DNA of 64,000 nt from Polynucleobacter sp. AP-Nino-20-G2 (GTDB lineage: Bacteria; Pseudomonadota; Gammaproteobacteria; Burkholderiales; Burkholderiaceae). The stretch covers positions 975,130 through 1,039,129 of the forward strand of contig NZ_CP061313.1 in the NCBI RefSeq assembly GCF_018688235.1. The letters are read 5' to 3'. The position numbers were made by a program, and so were the translations under genes. The notes under the pieces were generated by a model. The model worked only from the letters and a program-made list of their open reading frames with translations. It was not told the origin of the DNA and searched no databases. Below are positions 19,201 through 27,059 of the stretch, piece by piece (within the stretch, counting starts at the first letter, position 1; the number at the start of each line of letters is the position of its first letter).

Positions 19201-20271
19201 CGAAAGCTTGGCTTGAGTGCTTATAGCCATGTCATTGCCAAGCCGAATACCAATGGCCGGATTGAAATTTGGCGAGATGCCAAAAATATATTTGCAGAGC
19301 CACGTGAGGTATTGCAAAAGATGTGGAGCAATACCAGCTATCAGATTGCACGCTTACGAGACAATCCTGATTGCGCTGATAGTGAATTTGCTTTGCTGGA
19401 TGATGTTGCTGATTCAGGTATGTCTCCAAAGCTTTCGTTTGATATTGCGGAAGATGTTGCAGCCCCTTTTATTAACAAAAATGCGAGACCAAAAGTTGCC
19501 ATCTTGCGAGAGCAGGGTGTTAACTCTCACGTAGAAATGGCTTATGCCATGAATTGGGCTGGTTTTGATAGCTACGACGTGCATATGTCGGATTTGCTTT
19601 CAGGAAAAGCTCGGCTGGAAGACTTCCGCGGATTGGTTTCTTGTGGTGGATTTAGTTATGGCGATGTGTTGGGGGCTGGTGAGGGGTGGGCCAAAACCAT
19701 TCTATTTAACTCACAATTGCGTGATCAATTTTCCGCATTCTTCAGTCGCCAAGACAGCTTTGCCTTGGGTGTATGCAATGGTTGCCAAATGATGAGCAAC
19801 CTCTCCGGAATTATTCCTGGCGCTGAGGCTTGGCCAAAGTTCACCCGCAATCAATCTGAACAGTATGAAGCACGTTTGGTAATGGCTGAGGTGATGGCTT
19901 CACCATCAATCTTTACTCAAGGTATGACTGGTAGTCAACTGCCGATTGCAATTGCGCATGGCGAAGGTTTTGCTAATTTTAGTCAGCAGGGCAATCTTGA
20001 GGCATTGCAACAACAGGGTTTAGCTGCCTTACGTTTTGTGGATCACAAGGGCAATCCTACTGAGTCTTACCCTATGAATCCCAATGGTTCGCCCGGCGGT
20101 CTTACTGGCGTGACAACCCCCGATGGTAGATTCACGGTAATGATGCCGCATCCAGAGCGTGTATTCCGGGCGGTACAAATGAGTTGGTGTCCTCCTGAGT
20201 GGCTTGATACCCCCGATGGAGCAAGCCCTTGGATGCGTTTATTCCGCAACGCTAGGGTTTGGGCGAAGTAA
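16237..20271 (+). CDS. purL: Phosphoribosylformylglycinamidine synthase, single-chain form
   Basis: Converts FGAR to FGAM using ATP and glutamine in purine synthesis. The 1344 residues match the large single-chain enzyme of Gram-negatives. An N-terminal PurS-like region precedes two AIRS-type synthase repeats (KVETHNHPTAIAPFPGAS near residue 306 and GDRTVGGLNARDPFVGPWQ near 672). A C-terminal glutamine amidotransferase carries the catalytic Cys in LGVCNGCQMM and the His in MMPHPERVFR. It may be co-transcribed with the upstream ABC ATPase (21 nt gap). Confidence 0.98.
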   Translation: MSSYCCLPGANALSAFRQQRLLASLAAQGVQLESIEAQYLHFVWSESSLNAKDKEVLESLLTYGQPFEAQLKEGGSWFSKGSSLNTAIAIPRFGTVSPWASKATDIAQQCGLSVLRIERGVQYSWQSKKALSPNQEQLVMAAIHDRMTEAVISDVNEAGVLYQTLEDRPLVRIPVLTEGRAALDKANQDLGLALSDDEVDYLTENFIRLKRNPSDVELIMFAQANSEHCRHKIFNSSWTIDGDDQEKSLFAMIRNTHQLQPEGTIVAYSDNSAVMVGCEAETWVPQGIEHRYEKDTRLVHTLMKVETHNHPTAIAPFPGASTGAGGEIRDEGATGIGGRPKAGLTGFSVSNLNIPGTDLPWESEKYGKPERIATPLQIMIDGPLGGAAFNNEFGRPILGGYFRVFEQTLEGVRRGYHKPIMIAGGIGSIDAIHTAKKEIKPGHLLVQLGGPGMRIGMGGATGSSVATGTNTADLDFDSVQRGNPEMERRAQEVINACRAMGENNPIVSIHDVGAGGLSNAFPELADGAGLGAQFKLRNVPLEESGMSPAEIWCNESQERYVLAIESKDLDLLKSMCERERCPFAVVGEATQERQLQLSDSKQSTDSDAALPIDMPMEVLLGKPPRMHRDVKRVEQHFDELNVTDADLSQCIAWVLQQPTVASKSFLITIGDRTVGGLNARDPFVGPWQVPVADCAVTIMDYKGYRGEVMTMGERTPLAVIDAPAAAKMAVGEAITNLLAADVRRLEDVKLSANWMAACGARGEDAKLYDSVQAIGMDLCPALGISIPVGKDSLSMATAWQEGDQAKKVVSPVSLIISAFASVQDVRKTTTPLLKLRDQSGAALETELILIDLGRGKNRMAGSILAQVLNQSGKSAPNVDHPEDLKALADAVIELRKEDKLLAYHDRSDGGLFACIAEMAFASHCGISMNVDMIAVDIGQEPDYGDAKNWAEQVSGRRHEQTLRALFNEELGAVIQIRKADRDAVFAILRKLGLSAYSHVIAKPNTNGRIEIWRDAKNIFAEPREVLQKMWSNTSYQIARLRDNPDCADSEFALLDDVADSGMSPKLSFDIAEDVAAPFINKNARPKVAILREQGVNSHVEMAYAMNWAGFDSYDVHMSDLLSGKARLEDFRGLVSCGGFSYGDVLGAGEGWAKTILFNSQLRDQFSAFFSRQDSFALGVCNGCQMMSNLSGIIPGAEAWPKFTRNQSEQYEARLVMAEVMASPSIFTQGMTGSQLPIAIAHGEGFANFSQQGNLEALQQQGLAALRFVDHKGNPTESYPMNPNGSPGGLTGVTTPDGRFTVMMPHPERVFRAVQMSWCPPEWLDTPDGASPWMRLFRNARVWAK

Positions 20272-20275
20272 TTCT

Positions 20276-21052
20276 GTGACTGAATTAGCAATGTCAATGG
20301 AGCCCGTTACTTTTTCGGAGAGTGGCGGCGTTCGTTATCTGCACTTTGGTAGCGAACTCATTCAAGGGGCTATGCGTATTCGAGATCCGGATGAAATTTA
20401 TCTGGAGTACAACCAGCAAATGATGGCTTGGCTACTTTTTCTAGAAACGAAGCCTGGCATGCGCGTTGCACAGCTAGGCCTAGGTACTGGCGCCTTAACC
20501 AAATTTACTCATCGCTATTGCCCAGCTGTGAAATCTACCGTTGTAGAACTGAATCCATCGGTAATTGTTTCCGCACGTAGCATGTTCTTCACGCCAGATG
20601 ATGATCGTCGACTGGAAACGCTTCAAACAGATGCTAAGACTTTTGTTCAGAACTCTAAGTATCATCATCAATTCGATGCAGTGCAAGTCGATCTTTATGA
20701 TGCGATTTGCGATGGCCCGGCAGCTAGCTCTTTGGAATTCTATAAAGGCTGCTACAACATTCTCAAGTCCCCGGGCGTCTTAACGGTGAATCTGTTTTCG
20801 CGTCACAAAAGCTTTGAGGTCAATCTCAATAATATTTGTGAGGCATTTGATAATAGGGTGTTGCTCTTTCCGGAATCTCACGACTGCAATGTTGTAGCTA
20901 TTGCATTTAAGGGCCCCATTTTGGACGTTGAATGGAAAGAGGTTTCCAAGCGAGCCAAATTGATTATGGAAAAAACTGGCTTACCAACAAATACATGGGC
21001 ATCTGGCTTAAACCGTGAGAATGCCCATCAAGAAACTGGGCTCTGCATCTAG
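20276..21052 (+). CDS. Spermidine synthase-like aminopropyltransferase / methyltransferase-fold protein
   Basis: Spermidine-synthase superfamily protein without the usual N-terminal tetramerisation domain. It has a Rossmann-type cofactor loop QLGLGTGALTKF, the acidic VELNPSV strand, QTDAKTFV and VQVDLYDA. From the chosen GTG at 20276 it has 258 residues. The open frame extends back to 20204 inside purL, but that part lacks conservation; an ATG at 20291 or 20297 is an alternative start. It begins 4 nt after the purL stop. The substrate is not certain; polyamine synthesis is the family expectation, and many short members remain uncharacterised. Confidence 0.8.
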   Translation: MTELAMSMEPVTFSESGGVRYLHFGSELIQGAMRIRDPDEIYLEYNQQMMAWLLFLETKPGMRVAQLGLGTGALTKFTHRYCPAVKSTVVELNPSVIVSARSMFFTPDDDRRLETLQTDAKTFVQNSKYHHQFDAVQVDLYDAICDGPAASSLEFYKGCYNILKSPGVLTVNLFSRHKSFEVNLNNICEAFDNRVLLFPESHDCNVVAIAFKGPILDVEWKEVSKRAKLIMEKTGLPTNTWASGLNRENAHQETGLCI

Positions 21053-21095
21053 TGCTTTAAATCTTGCCATCATTAAACCGTGATTTCAGGCAAAG

Positions 21096-21124
21096 AAAAA
21101 GGCGATCAAATGATCGCCTTTTTT
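21096..21124. terminator. Bidirectional intrinsic terminator between the spermidine synthase-like gene and acnB
   Basis: A 12-bp stem (AAAAAGGCGATC / GATCGCCTTTTT) with a 4-nt loop, T-rich on the plus strand and, by symmetry, T-rich on the minus strand. It lies between two convergent stops (21052 and 21149), so it can end transcription from both sides. Confidence 0.88.
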
Positions 21125-21148
21125 ATTCCCTCAAAAAGTAAATCAGTC

Positions 21149-23734
21149 TTAGATGGTAACGGTATCCGCTACATCGCTGAATGATTTGATCTTGTCAAAG
21201 TTCATGTATTTATAAACTTCACCTGCCTTAGCATTGAGTGACTCAACTTGTTCAAAGTATTCCTTCGGAGTTGGTAGGCGACCCAAGAGGGCGGCTACAG
21301 AAGCTAACTCAGCTGACGCCAAGAACACGCGAGTATCAATGCCTAAGCGATTCGGGAAGTTACGTGTTGATGTAGAAACGGCTGTGGAACCCTTGCGGAT
21401 TTGCGCTTGGTTACCCATACAGAGTGAACATCCAGGCGTTTCCATACGTGCACCAGTACGACCTAATACGCCGTAGTAGCCTTCCTCAGTCAGAACCATT
21501 TGGTCCATCTTGGTTGGAGGTGCTATCCATAAACGAGTAGGCATATCTGTTTTGCCTTCGAGAACTTTGCCAGCCGCACGGAAGTGACCAATATTGGTCA
21601 TGCAGGAACCGATAAATACTTCATCAATCTTTTCGCCAGCAACTTCGGAGAGGAATTTCACATCATCTGGATCGTTAGGGCAGGCCAAAATTGGCTCTTT
21701 AATTTCGCCCATATCAATCTCAATGACTTCAGCATAGTCAGCATTAGCATCTGCCTTAAGTAACTCAGGCTTAGCAATCCAAGCTTCCATAGCCTTAATG
21801 CGACGACCCAAAGTGCGCTTGTCTTCGTAACCATTGGCGATCATCCACTTCATTAAAGTGATGTTAGAACGCATGTACTCAATGATTGGCTCTTTGCTCA
21901 GCGCAATAGCGCAACCAGCTGCTGAGCGTTCTGCTGAAGCATCGGACAATTCAAATGCCTGCTCAACCTTAAGGTCAGGCAAGCCTTCAATTTCAAGGAT
22001 GCGGCCAGAGAAAATATTCTTCTTGCCTTGCTTCTCAACTGTGAGCAACCCCTTTTTAATTGCATACAAAGGAATTGCATTTACCAAGTCACGCAAAGTG
22101 ATGCCAGGCTGCATCTTGCCTTTGAAGCGAACTAATACTGACTCAGGCATATCTAGTGGCATCACGCCTGTTGCTGCAGCGAATGCAACCAAACCTGAAC
22201 CCGCAGGGAAGGAGATGCCAATTGGGAAGCGCGTATGGCTATCGCCACCAGTACCGCAGGTATCTGGCATCAGTAAGCGATTCAACCAGCTATGAATAAC
22301 GCCGTCACCTGGGCGCAATGCAACGCCACCACGGTTTGTCATGAAGGCTGGCAATTCATGGTGAGTGCGAATATCTACTGGCTTTGGATAGGCTGATGTG
22401 TGGCAGAAAGACTGCATCACTAAATCGGCAGAGAAACCTAAACAAGCCAAGTCCTTTAACTCATCGCGAGTCATTGGGCCAGTAGTATCTTGTGAGCCAA
22501 CGGTAGTCATATGTGGCTCGCAGTAGGTATCTGGGCGTACGCCTTGACCTTCTGGCAAGCCACAAGCGCGACCAACCATCTTCTGCGCCAAGCTAAAGCC
22601 TTTTTTGTTATCAGGAGGGCTGACAGGGATACGGAATTCTGTTGAGGCTGGCAGGCCCAGGGCTGCACGAGCCTTTGCTGTGAGTCCACGACCAACGATC
22701 AATGGAATGCGACCACCAGCACGCACTTCATCCAAGATGACAGGGGACTTGAGTGAGAAAGAGGCGATTTCCTTGCCATTTTTAAATGCTTTACCTTCGT
22801 ACGGGCGTAATTCAATCTCATCGCCCATATTCATATCGGAAACATCTAATTCAACTGGTAGTGCACCTGCATCTTCCATAGTATTAAAGAAGATTGGAGC
22901 AATTTTTGTGCCCAAGCAAACGCCACCAAAGCGCTTATTAGGGACAAAAGGAATATCTTGTCCAGTCCACCACAATACAGAGTTCGTGGCGGATTTACGT
23001 GATGATCCTGTACCAACAACGTCACCAACATAGGCGATTTGATTGCCTTTTTTCTGCAGGGCTTCGATTTGCTTCATTGGGCCACGAACGCCAACTTCAT
23101 CAGGCTCGATTCCTGGACGCGGATTCTTGAGCATGATTGTTGCGTGCAATGGAATGTCAGGACGACTCCAGGCATCTGGTGCTGGTGATAAATCATCGGT
23201 ATTTGTTTCGCCCGTAACCTTGAAGACTGTCAGCTTCATGCTCTCAGGGACAGCAGGGCGGCTTGTGAACCATTCAGCATCAGCCCAGCTTTGCAATACT
23301 TCCTTGGCGTGAACGTTACCCTTTTCCGCTAATTCCTGAACATCATGGAAGTAGTCGAACATCAATAAAGTCTTTTTGAGGGCGGCCGCAGCAGCCGAGG
23401 CGCACTCTGAGTCAGATAGCAATTCAACTAGAGGCTTAATGTTGTAACCGCCGAGCATGGTACCCAATAATTCGGTCGCCTTGATGCGAGAAATTAATGG
23501 TGACTTTTCCGCACCTTTTGCAACTGCGTCTAAAAATTCAGCTTTTACTTTAGCTGCCTCATCAACGCCTGCTGGAACACGATGGGTAATTAGCTCAACT
23601 AACTCAGCCTCTTTGCCTTTCGGCGGGTTTTTCAGCAAGCTTACTAGCTCAGCTGTTTGATCTTTAGTTAGTGGGAGGGCTGGAATTCCAAGGGCTGCGC
23701 GTTCGGCAACTTGGGCGTTGTAGGCTTCTAGCAT
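21149..23734 (-). CDS. acnB: Bifunctional aconitate hydratase 2 / 2-methylisocitrate dehydratase
   Basis: TCA-cycle enzyme that isomerises citrate to isocitrate through cis-aconitate with a 4Fe-4S cluster. It has 861 residues. The N-terminal HEAT-like and swivel domains typical of AcnB precede the catalytic domains. CGTGGDSHTRFPIG is visible near residue 490, and the cluster cysteines are in FIGSCMTNIGHF and TPGCSLCMGN. It ends at the shared terminator at 21096-21124. A palindromic operator-like site lies in its upstream region. Confidence 0.97.
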   Translation of the reverse strand: MLEAYNAQVAERAALGIPALPLTKDQTAELVSLLKNPPKGKEAELVELITHRVPAGVDEAAKVKAEFLDAVAKGAEKSPLISRIKATELLGTMLGGYNIKPLVELLSDSECASAAAAALKKTLLMFDYFHDVQELAEKGNVHAKEVLQSWADAEWFTSRPAVPESMKLTVFKVTGETNTDDLSPAPDAWSRPDIPLHATIMLKNPRPGIEPDEVGVRGPMKQIEALQKKGNQIAYVGDVVGTGSSRKSATNSVLWWTGQDIPFVPNKRFGGVCLGTKIAPIFFNTMEDAGALPVELDVSDMNMGDEIELRPYEGKAFKNGKEIASFSLKSPVILDEVRAGGRIPLIVGRGLTAKARAALGLPASTEFRIPVSPPDNKKGFSLAQKMVGRACGLPEGQGVRPDTYCEPHMTTVGSQDTTGPMTRDELKDLACLGFSADLVMQSFCHTSAYPKPVDIRTHHELPAFMTNRGGVALRPGDGVIHSWLNRLLMPDTCGTGGDSHTRFPIGISFPAGSGLVAFAAATGVMPLDMPESVLVRFKGKMQPGITLRDLVNAIPLYAIKKGLLTVEKQGKKNIFSGRILEIEGLPDLKVEQAFELSDASAERSAAGCAIALSKEPIIEYMRSNITLMKWMIANGYEDKRTLGRRIKAMEAWIAKPELLKADANADYAEVIEIDMGEIKEPILACPNDPDDVKFLSEVAGEKIDEVFIGSCMTNIGHFRAAGKVLEGKTDMPTRLWIAPPTKMDQMVLTEEGYYGVLGRTGARMETPGCSLCMGNQAQIRKGSTAVSTSTRNFPNRLGIDTRVFLASAELASVAALLGRLPTPKEYFEQVESLNAKAGEVYKYMNFDKIKSFSDVADTVTI

Positions 23735-23800
23735 CGTGTTTCCTATTGGGTAAGAGTTATCGACAGTAAGGCTAAGCAGGGATATTTCCCTATCCAGTCT

Positions 23801-23833
23801 ATTGTAATTCGGAATTCATGTCTTATATAAGAC
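23801..23833 (-). promoter_or_regulatory. Putative acnB promoter with a 14-bp palindromic operator
   Basis: On the minus strand a TACAAT -10 element (23806 to 23801) lies 66 nt before the acnB start. About 13 nt further upstream, over the expected -35 region, is the perfect palindrome GTCTTATATAAGAC (23820-23833). A dimeric repressor, for example of the GntR/FadR type used for TCA-cycle genes in related bacteria, is a reasonable guess. The regulator cannot be named from sequence. Confidence 0.5.
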
Positions 23834-23868
23834 TTAATTTTCCTTGGTGTCGATTGACAGCTGGTCAA

Positions 23869-23884
23869 AAATTCAATTGAATTT
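23869..23884. repeat. 16-bp perfect palindrome upstream of acnB
   Basis: AAATTCAATTGAATTT is its own reverse complement. It lies in the 200-nt gap between acnB and the DUF2147 gene, 35 nt beyond the GTCTTATATAAGAC site. It could be a second operator or part of a transcript end for the DUF2147 side. AT-rich palindromes arise more easily by chance, so the call is tentative. Confidence 0.35.
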
Positions 23885-23934
23885 GTGTAAGTAATTGATT
23901 TATATAAATAAATTAAAATAATGGGGTTGTTAGC

Positions 23935-24387
23935 TTATTTTTCTCTTATCCAGGTTTGAGTTCTGCCTAGTAGGGGGATTCCAATATAGGCATGCACATC
24001 TAGTTTGGCGCCTTGATCGATTGGCTTGATTTGCACTCGGTAGATCTCGCCGTCATCAGGGTCCAGAATGCGACCACCGACATAAGAGCCTTCTACCCAG
24101 CGTAGTCCCGTAAGAATTTGCATGCCCAGAACCGGCTTGCCTTTGCGTTGATCCGTGCACTTATCGCACGTGCTTGGGGAATTGGGGTCTAGAAGCTTTT
24201 TAATTGTGCCGCTATAAACCCCATCCTTAGAGCTGATTTCGACGAGGGCGGCGGGCTGATTGGTTTCGTCATCATAGGTCTTCCAAACGCCATTAATAGA
24301 CCCTAGATCTTGTGCACCACAGGCTTGGGAGCCCATGGCAATAATAAAAAATAGAAAATTCAAGGCTAAGTGACGGTTTTTGTTCAT
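23935..24387 (-). CDS. Exported DUF2147 family protein
   Basis: A 150-residue protein with an N-terminal signal peptide (hydrophobic stretch around residues 8-24, cleavage near SQACGA). The DUF2147 pattern is seen: INGVWKTYDDETNQPAALVEI, then GKPVLGMQILTGLRW, then the ending TQTWIRE. The domain is a small periplasmic beta-barrel-like fold of unknown function. A CDKC pair sits in the middle. It is divergent from pyrG with 106 nt between starts. Confidence 0.8.
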   Translation of the reverse strand: MNKNRHLALNFLFFIIAMGSQACGAQDLGSINGVWKTYDDETNQPAALVEISSKDGVYSGTIKKLLDPNSPSTCDKCTDQRKGKPVLGMQILTGLRWVEGSYVGGRILDPDDGEIYRVQIKPIDQGAKLDVHAYIGIPLLGRTQTWIREK

Positions 24388-24438
24388 TTTTTAATTTGTT
24401 TCATTGACCAGGGTAGGTCTATCTTACCCCTCACAATT

Positions 24439-24468
24439 TTGGAGTATTGCTCAAGCTATCGTTATAAT
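24439..24468 (+). promoter_or_regulatory. Putative sigma-70 promoter of the pyrG-kdsA-eno-ftsB operon
   Basis: TTGGAG (24439-24444) and a perfect TATAAT (24463-24468) with an 18-nt spacer, placing the start site near 24475, about 19 nt before the pyrG ATG. Confidence 0.6.
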
Positions 24469-24493
24469 TACTTTTTCCAACAGAGCTTAAGCG

Positions 24494-26155
24494 ATGACCA
24501 AATACGTTTTTGTCACTGGTGGTGTGGTTTCTTCTTTAGGGAAAGGAATCGCAGCTGCCTCGCTTGCCGCGATTCTCGAATCCCGCGGCCTGAAAGTCAC
24601 CCTCCTAAAATTAGACCCTTATATCAACGTTGACCCGGGCACCATGAGTCCGCTTCAACATGGCGAAGTCTTTGTGACTGAAGATGGCGCCGAAACAGAT
24701 CTTGACCTTGGCCACTATGAGCGTTTTGTTTCGGCAAAAATGCGCAAAAGTAATAACTTCACTACCGGTCAGATCTATGAATCTGTAATTAGCAAAGAGC
24801 GCCGAGGTGAATATCTTGGCAAGACGGTTCAAGTCATTCCCCATATTACGAATGAGATCCAAGCTTTTGTAGAGCGGGGCGCCAAAGCCAGTCATGATGG
24901 CAATGCTGATATCGCTATTTGTGAAATTGGCGGAACAGTGGGTGATATTGAGTCGCTTCCGTTCCTTGAAGCAGCTCGTCAAATGAGCATTCGCCTACCC
25001 AAGCATAGCTGCGCGTTTGTGCACCTTACATTGGTTCCATACATCAGTAGCGCAGGCGAATTGAAAACTAAGCCAACTCAACATTCCGTTCAAAAGCTGC
25101 GTGAGATTGGCATCATGCCAACCGTTTTGTTGTGCCGTGCCGATCGCCCAATCCCCGAGGATGAGCGCTCGAAGATTTCGCTCTTTTCGAATGTTCGGGA
25201 AGAGGCGGTTATTTCCGTATGGGATGTAGATACTATTTACAAGATTCCTGAAATGCTCCAAGCGCAGGGTATGGATGATTTGATTTGCCGTGAGCTTGAA
25301 ATTGAAGCTAAGCCTGCAGACTTATCTGTTTGGGCAAATCTAGTGTATGAATTAGCCAATCCTCAGCATGAGGTGACTATTGGCATGGTAGGAAAGTATG
25401 TCGAGTTAACCGAGTCTTATAAATCTCTGATTGAGGCCTTGCGTCATGCTGGCATTCATAATCACACTCGGGTGAACATTAACTACATCGACTCAGAAGT
25501 GATTGAAAAAGACGGTGTAGATTGCCTTAAAAATTTAGACGCAATTTTGGTTCCCGGCGGTTTTGGTAAGCGTGGCACAGAAGGCAAGATTGCCGCAATT
25601 CAATATGCTCGCGAAAATAATGTGCCTTACCTTGGAATTTGCTTGGGTATGCAGTTGGCTGTTATTGAATTTGCACGACATGTGGCAAATATTTCTCACG
25701 CTAATAGTACGGAATTTGATCCAGAGACCGAGCACCCAGTTGTAGCCTTAATTACGGAGTGGGTTGACCGAGAGGGGCGTGTTGAGAAGCGTAACAATGA
25801 ATCCGATCTTGGCGGCACGATGCGCCTCGGTTCGCAGCGTTGCCCTGTAAAAGAAGGTACCCTGGCCCATGACATCTATGGCGCCGAAGTGAACGAACGC
25901 CACCGTCACCGTTATGAAGTCAACAATGCATACGTTCCTCGCTTGGAAAAGTCTGGATTGATTATTTCCGCTAGAACTCCGAATGAGTCTCTCCCCGAGA
26001 TGATGGAGTTACCAAGTTCAATGCATCCCTGGTTCTTTGGTGTCCAATTTCATCCGGAGTTCACATCAACGCCGCGTGATGGGCATCCATTGTTTTCAGC
26101 ATTCATTAAGGCGTCATTAATTCACCAAGCTGCTACGGCTAAGCAGATCGCCTAA
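24494..26155 (+). CDS. pyrG: CTP synthase
   Basis: Aminates UTP to CTP using ATP and glutamine. It has 553 residues. The N-terminal amidoligase domain contains the P-loop region GVVSSLGKGIAAASL. The C-terminal class I glutamine amidotransferase contains the nucleophile Cys in LGICLGMQLAV and the His in VQFHPEFTS. It is the first gene of the pyrG-kdsA-eno-ftsB operon, a conserved arrangement in beta- and gammaproteobacteria. kdsA begins 9 nt later. Confidence 0.98.
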   Translation: MTKYVFVTGGVVSSLGKGIAAASLAAILESRGLKVTLLKLDPYINVDPGTMSPLQHGEVFVTEDGAETDLDLGHYERFVSAKMRKSNNFTTGQIYESVISKERRGEYLGKTVQVIPHITNEIQAFVERGAKASHDGNADIAICEIGGTVGDIESLPFLEAARQMSIRLPKHSCAFVHLTLVPYISSAGELKTKPTQHSVQKLREIGIMPTVLLCRADRPIPEDERSKISLFSNVREEAVISVWDVDTIYKIPEMLQAQGMDDLICRELEIEAKPADLSVWANLVYELANPQHEVTIGMVGKYVELTESYKSLIEALRHAGIHNHTRVNINYIDSEVIEKDGVDCLKNLDAILVPGGFGKRGTEGKIAAIQYARENNVPYLGICLGMQLAVIEFARHVANISHANSTEFDPETEHPVVALITEWVDREGRVEKRNNESDLGGTMRLGSQRCPVKEGTLAHDIYGAEVNERHRHRYEVNNAYVPRLEKSGLIISARTPNESLPEMMELPSSMHPWFFGVQFHPEFTSTPRDGHPLFSAFIKASLIHQAATAKQIA

Positions 26156-26164
26156 GGAAGTCAG

Positions 26165-27028
26165 ATGAGCACATTTAAGTTATGTGGTTTTGATGTCGGT
26201 CTTGATCGCCGTTTCTTTTTGATTGCGGGGCCTTGCGTCATTGAGTCTGAGCAGTCGGCACTGGATATCGCTGGTCAACTCAAGGAAATTACCTCATCTC
26301 TTGGTATACCGTTCATTTATAAATCCTCTTTCGATAAAGCCAATCGATCTTCGGGGACTTCATTCCGTGGGCTTGGCATGGAAAAGGGCCTTGAGATTTT
26401 GGCGCGCGTTAAACGTGAAATTGGTGTTCCCGTATTAACAGACATTCACGATATCAGCGAGATTGAGCCTGTATCTCAGGTGGTTGATGTTTTGCAAACA
26501 CCAGCATTTTTGTGTAGACAGACGGATTTCATTCGCGCCTGCGCACAAAGTGGTAAGCCGGTAAATTTCAAGAAGGGACAGTTTCTTTCTCCTCATGAGA
26601 TGTTGAACGTGATCGAAAAAGCACGCGCTGCAGCGCTTGAAAAAAATCTTCCCGATCAATTCATGGTTTGCGAACGTGGTGCTTCTTTTGGATACAACAA
26701 TTTAGTTTCCGACATGCGAAGCCTAGCGATCATGCGCGAAGCGAATGCCCCGGTGGTATTTGATGCTACTCACTCGGTTCAGCTTCCAGGCGGTCAAGGC
26801 AATGCTAGTGGCGGTCAGCGTGAATTTGTGCCTGTTTTGGCCCGTGCAGCGGTAGCTGTCGGAATCAGTGGATTATTTATGGAGACCCATCCGGATCCCG
26901 CCAAAGCATTGTCAGATGGGCCCAATGCAGTGCCTTTAAATCGCATAAAAGAATTGCTTGAGTCTTTAGTTGCTATTGATTCTGTAGTGAAGAAATCTGG
27001 CACATTTTTAGAAGATAGTTTTAAGTAA
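26165..27028 (+). CDS. kdsA: 2-dehydro-3-deoxyphosphooctonate aldolase (KDO-8-P synthase)
   Basis: Condenses phosphoenolpyruvate with arabinose 5-phosphate to KDO-8-phosphate for lipopolysaccharide. It has 287 residues with the class I DAHP synthase/KDSA barrel. Visible motifs are AGPCVIES, YKSSFDKANRSS, KKGQFLSP and FDATHSVQLPGG. It sits between pyrG (9 nt) and eno (31 nt) in one operon, confirming an LPS-containing Gram-negative host. Confidence 0.98.
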   Translation: MSTFKLCGFDVGLDRRFFLIAGPCVIESEQSALDIAGQLKEITSSLGIPFIYKSSFDKANRSSGTSFRGLGMEKGLEILARVKREIGVPVLTDIHDISEIEPVSQVVDVLQTPAFLCRQTDFIRACAQSGKPVNFKKGQFLSPHEMLNVIEKARAAALEKNLPDQFMVCERGASFGYNNLVSDMRSLAIMREANAPVVFDATHSVQLPGGQGNASGGQREFVPVLARAAVAVGISGLFMETHPDPAKALSDGPNAVPLNRIKELLESLVAIDSVVKKSGTFLEDSFK

Positions 27029-27059
27029 CCCCCATTTATTTTTATTTAGGAGAAGGTGC

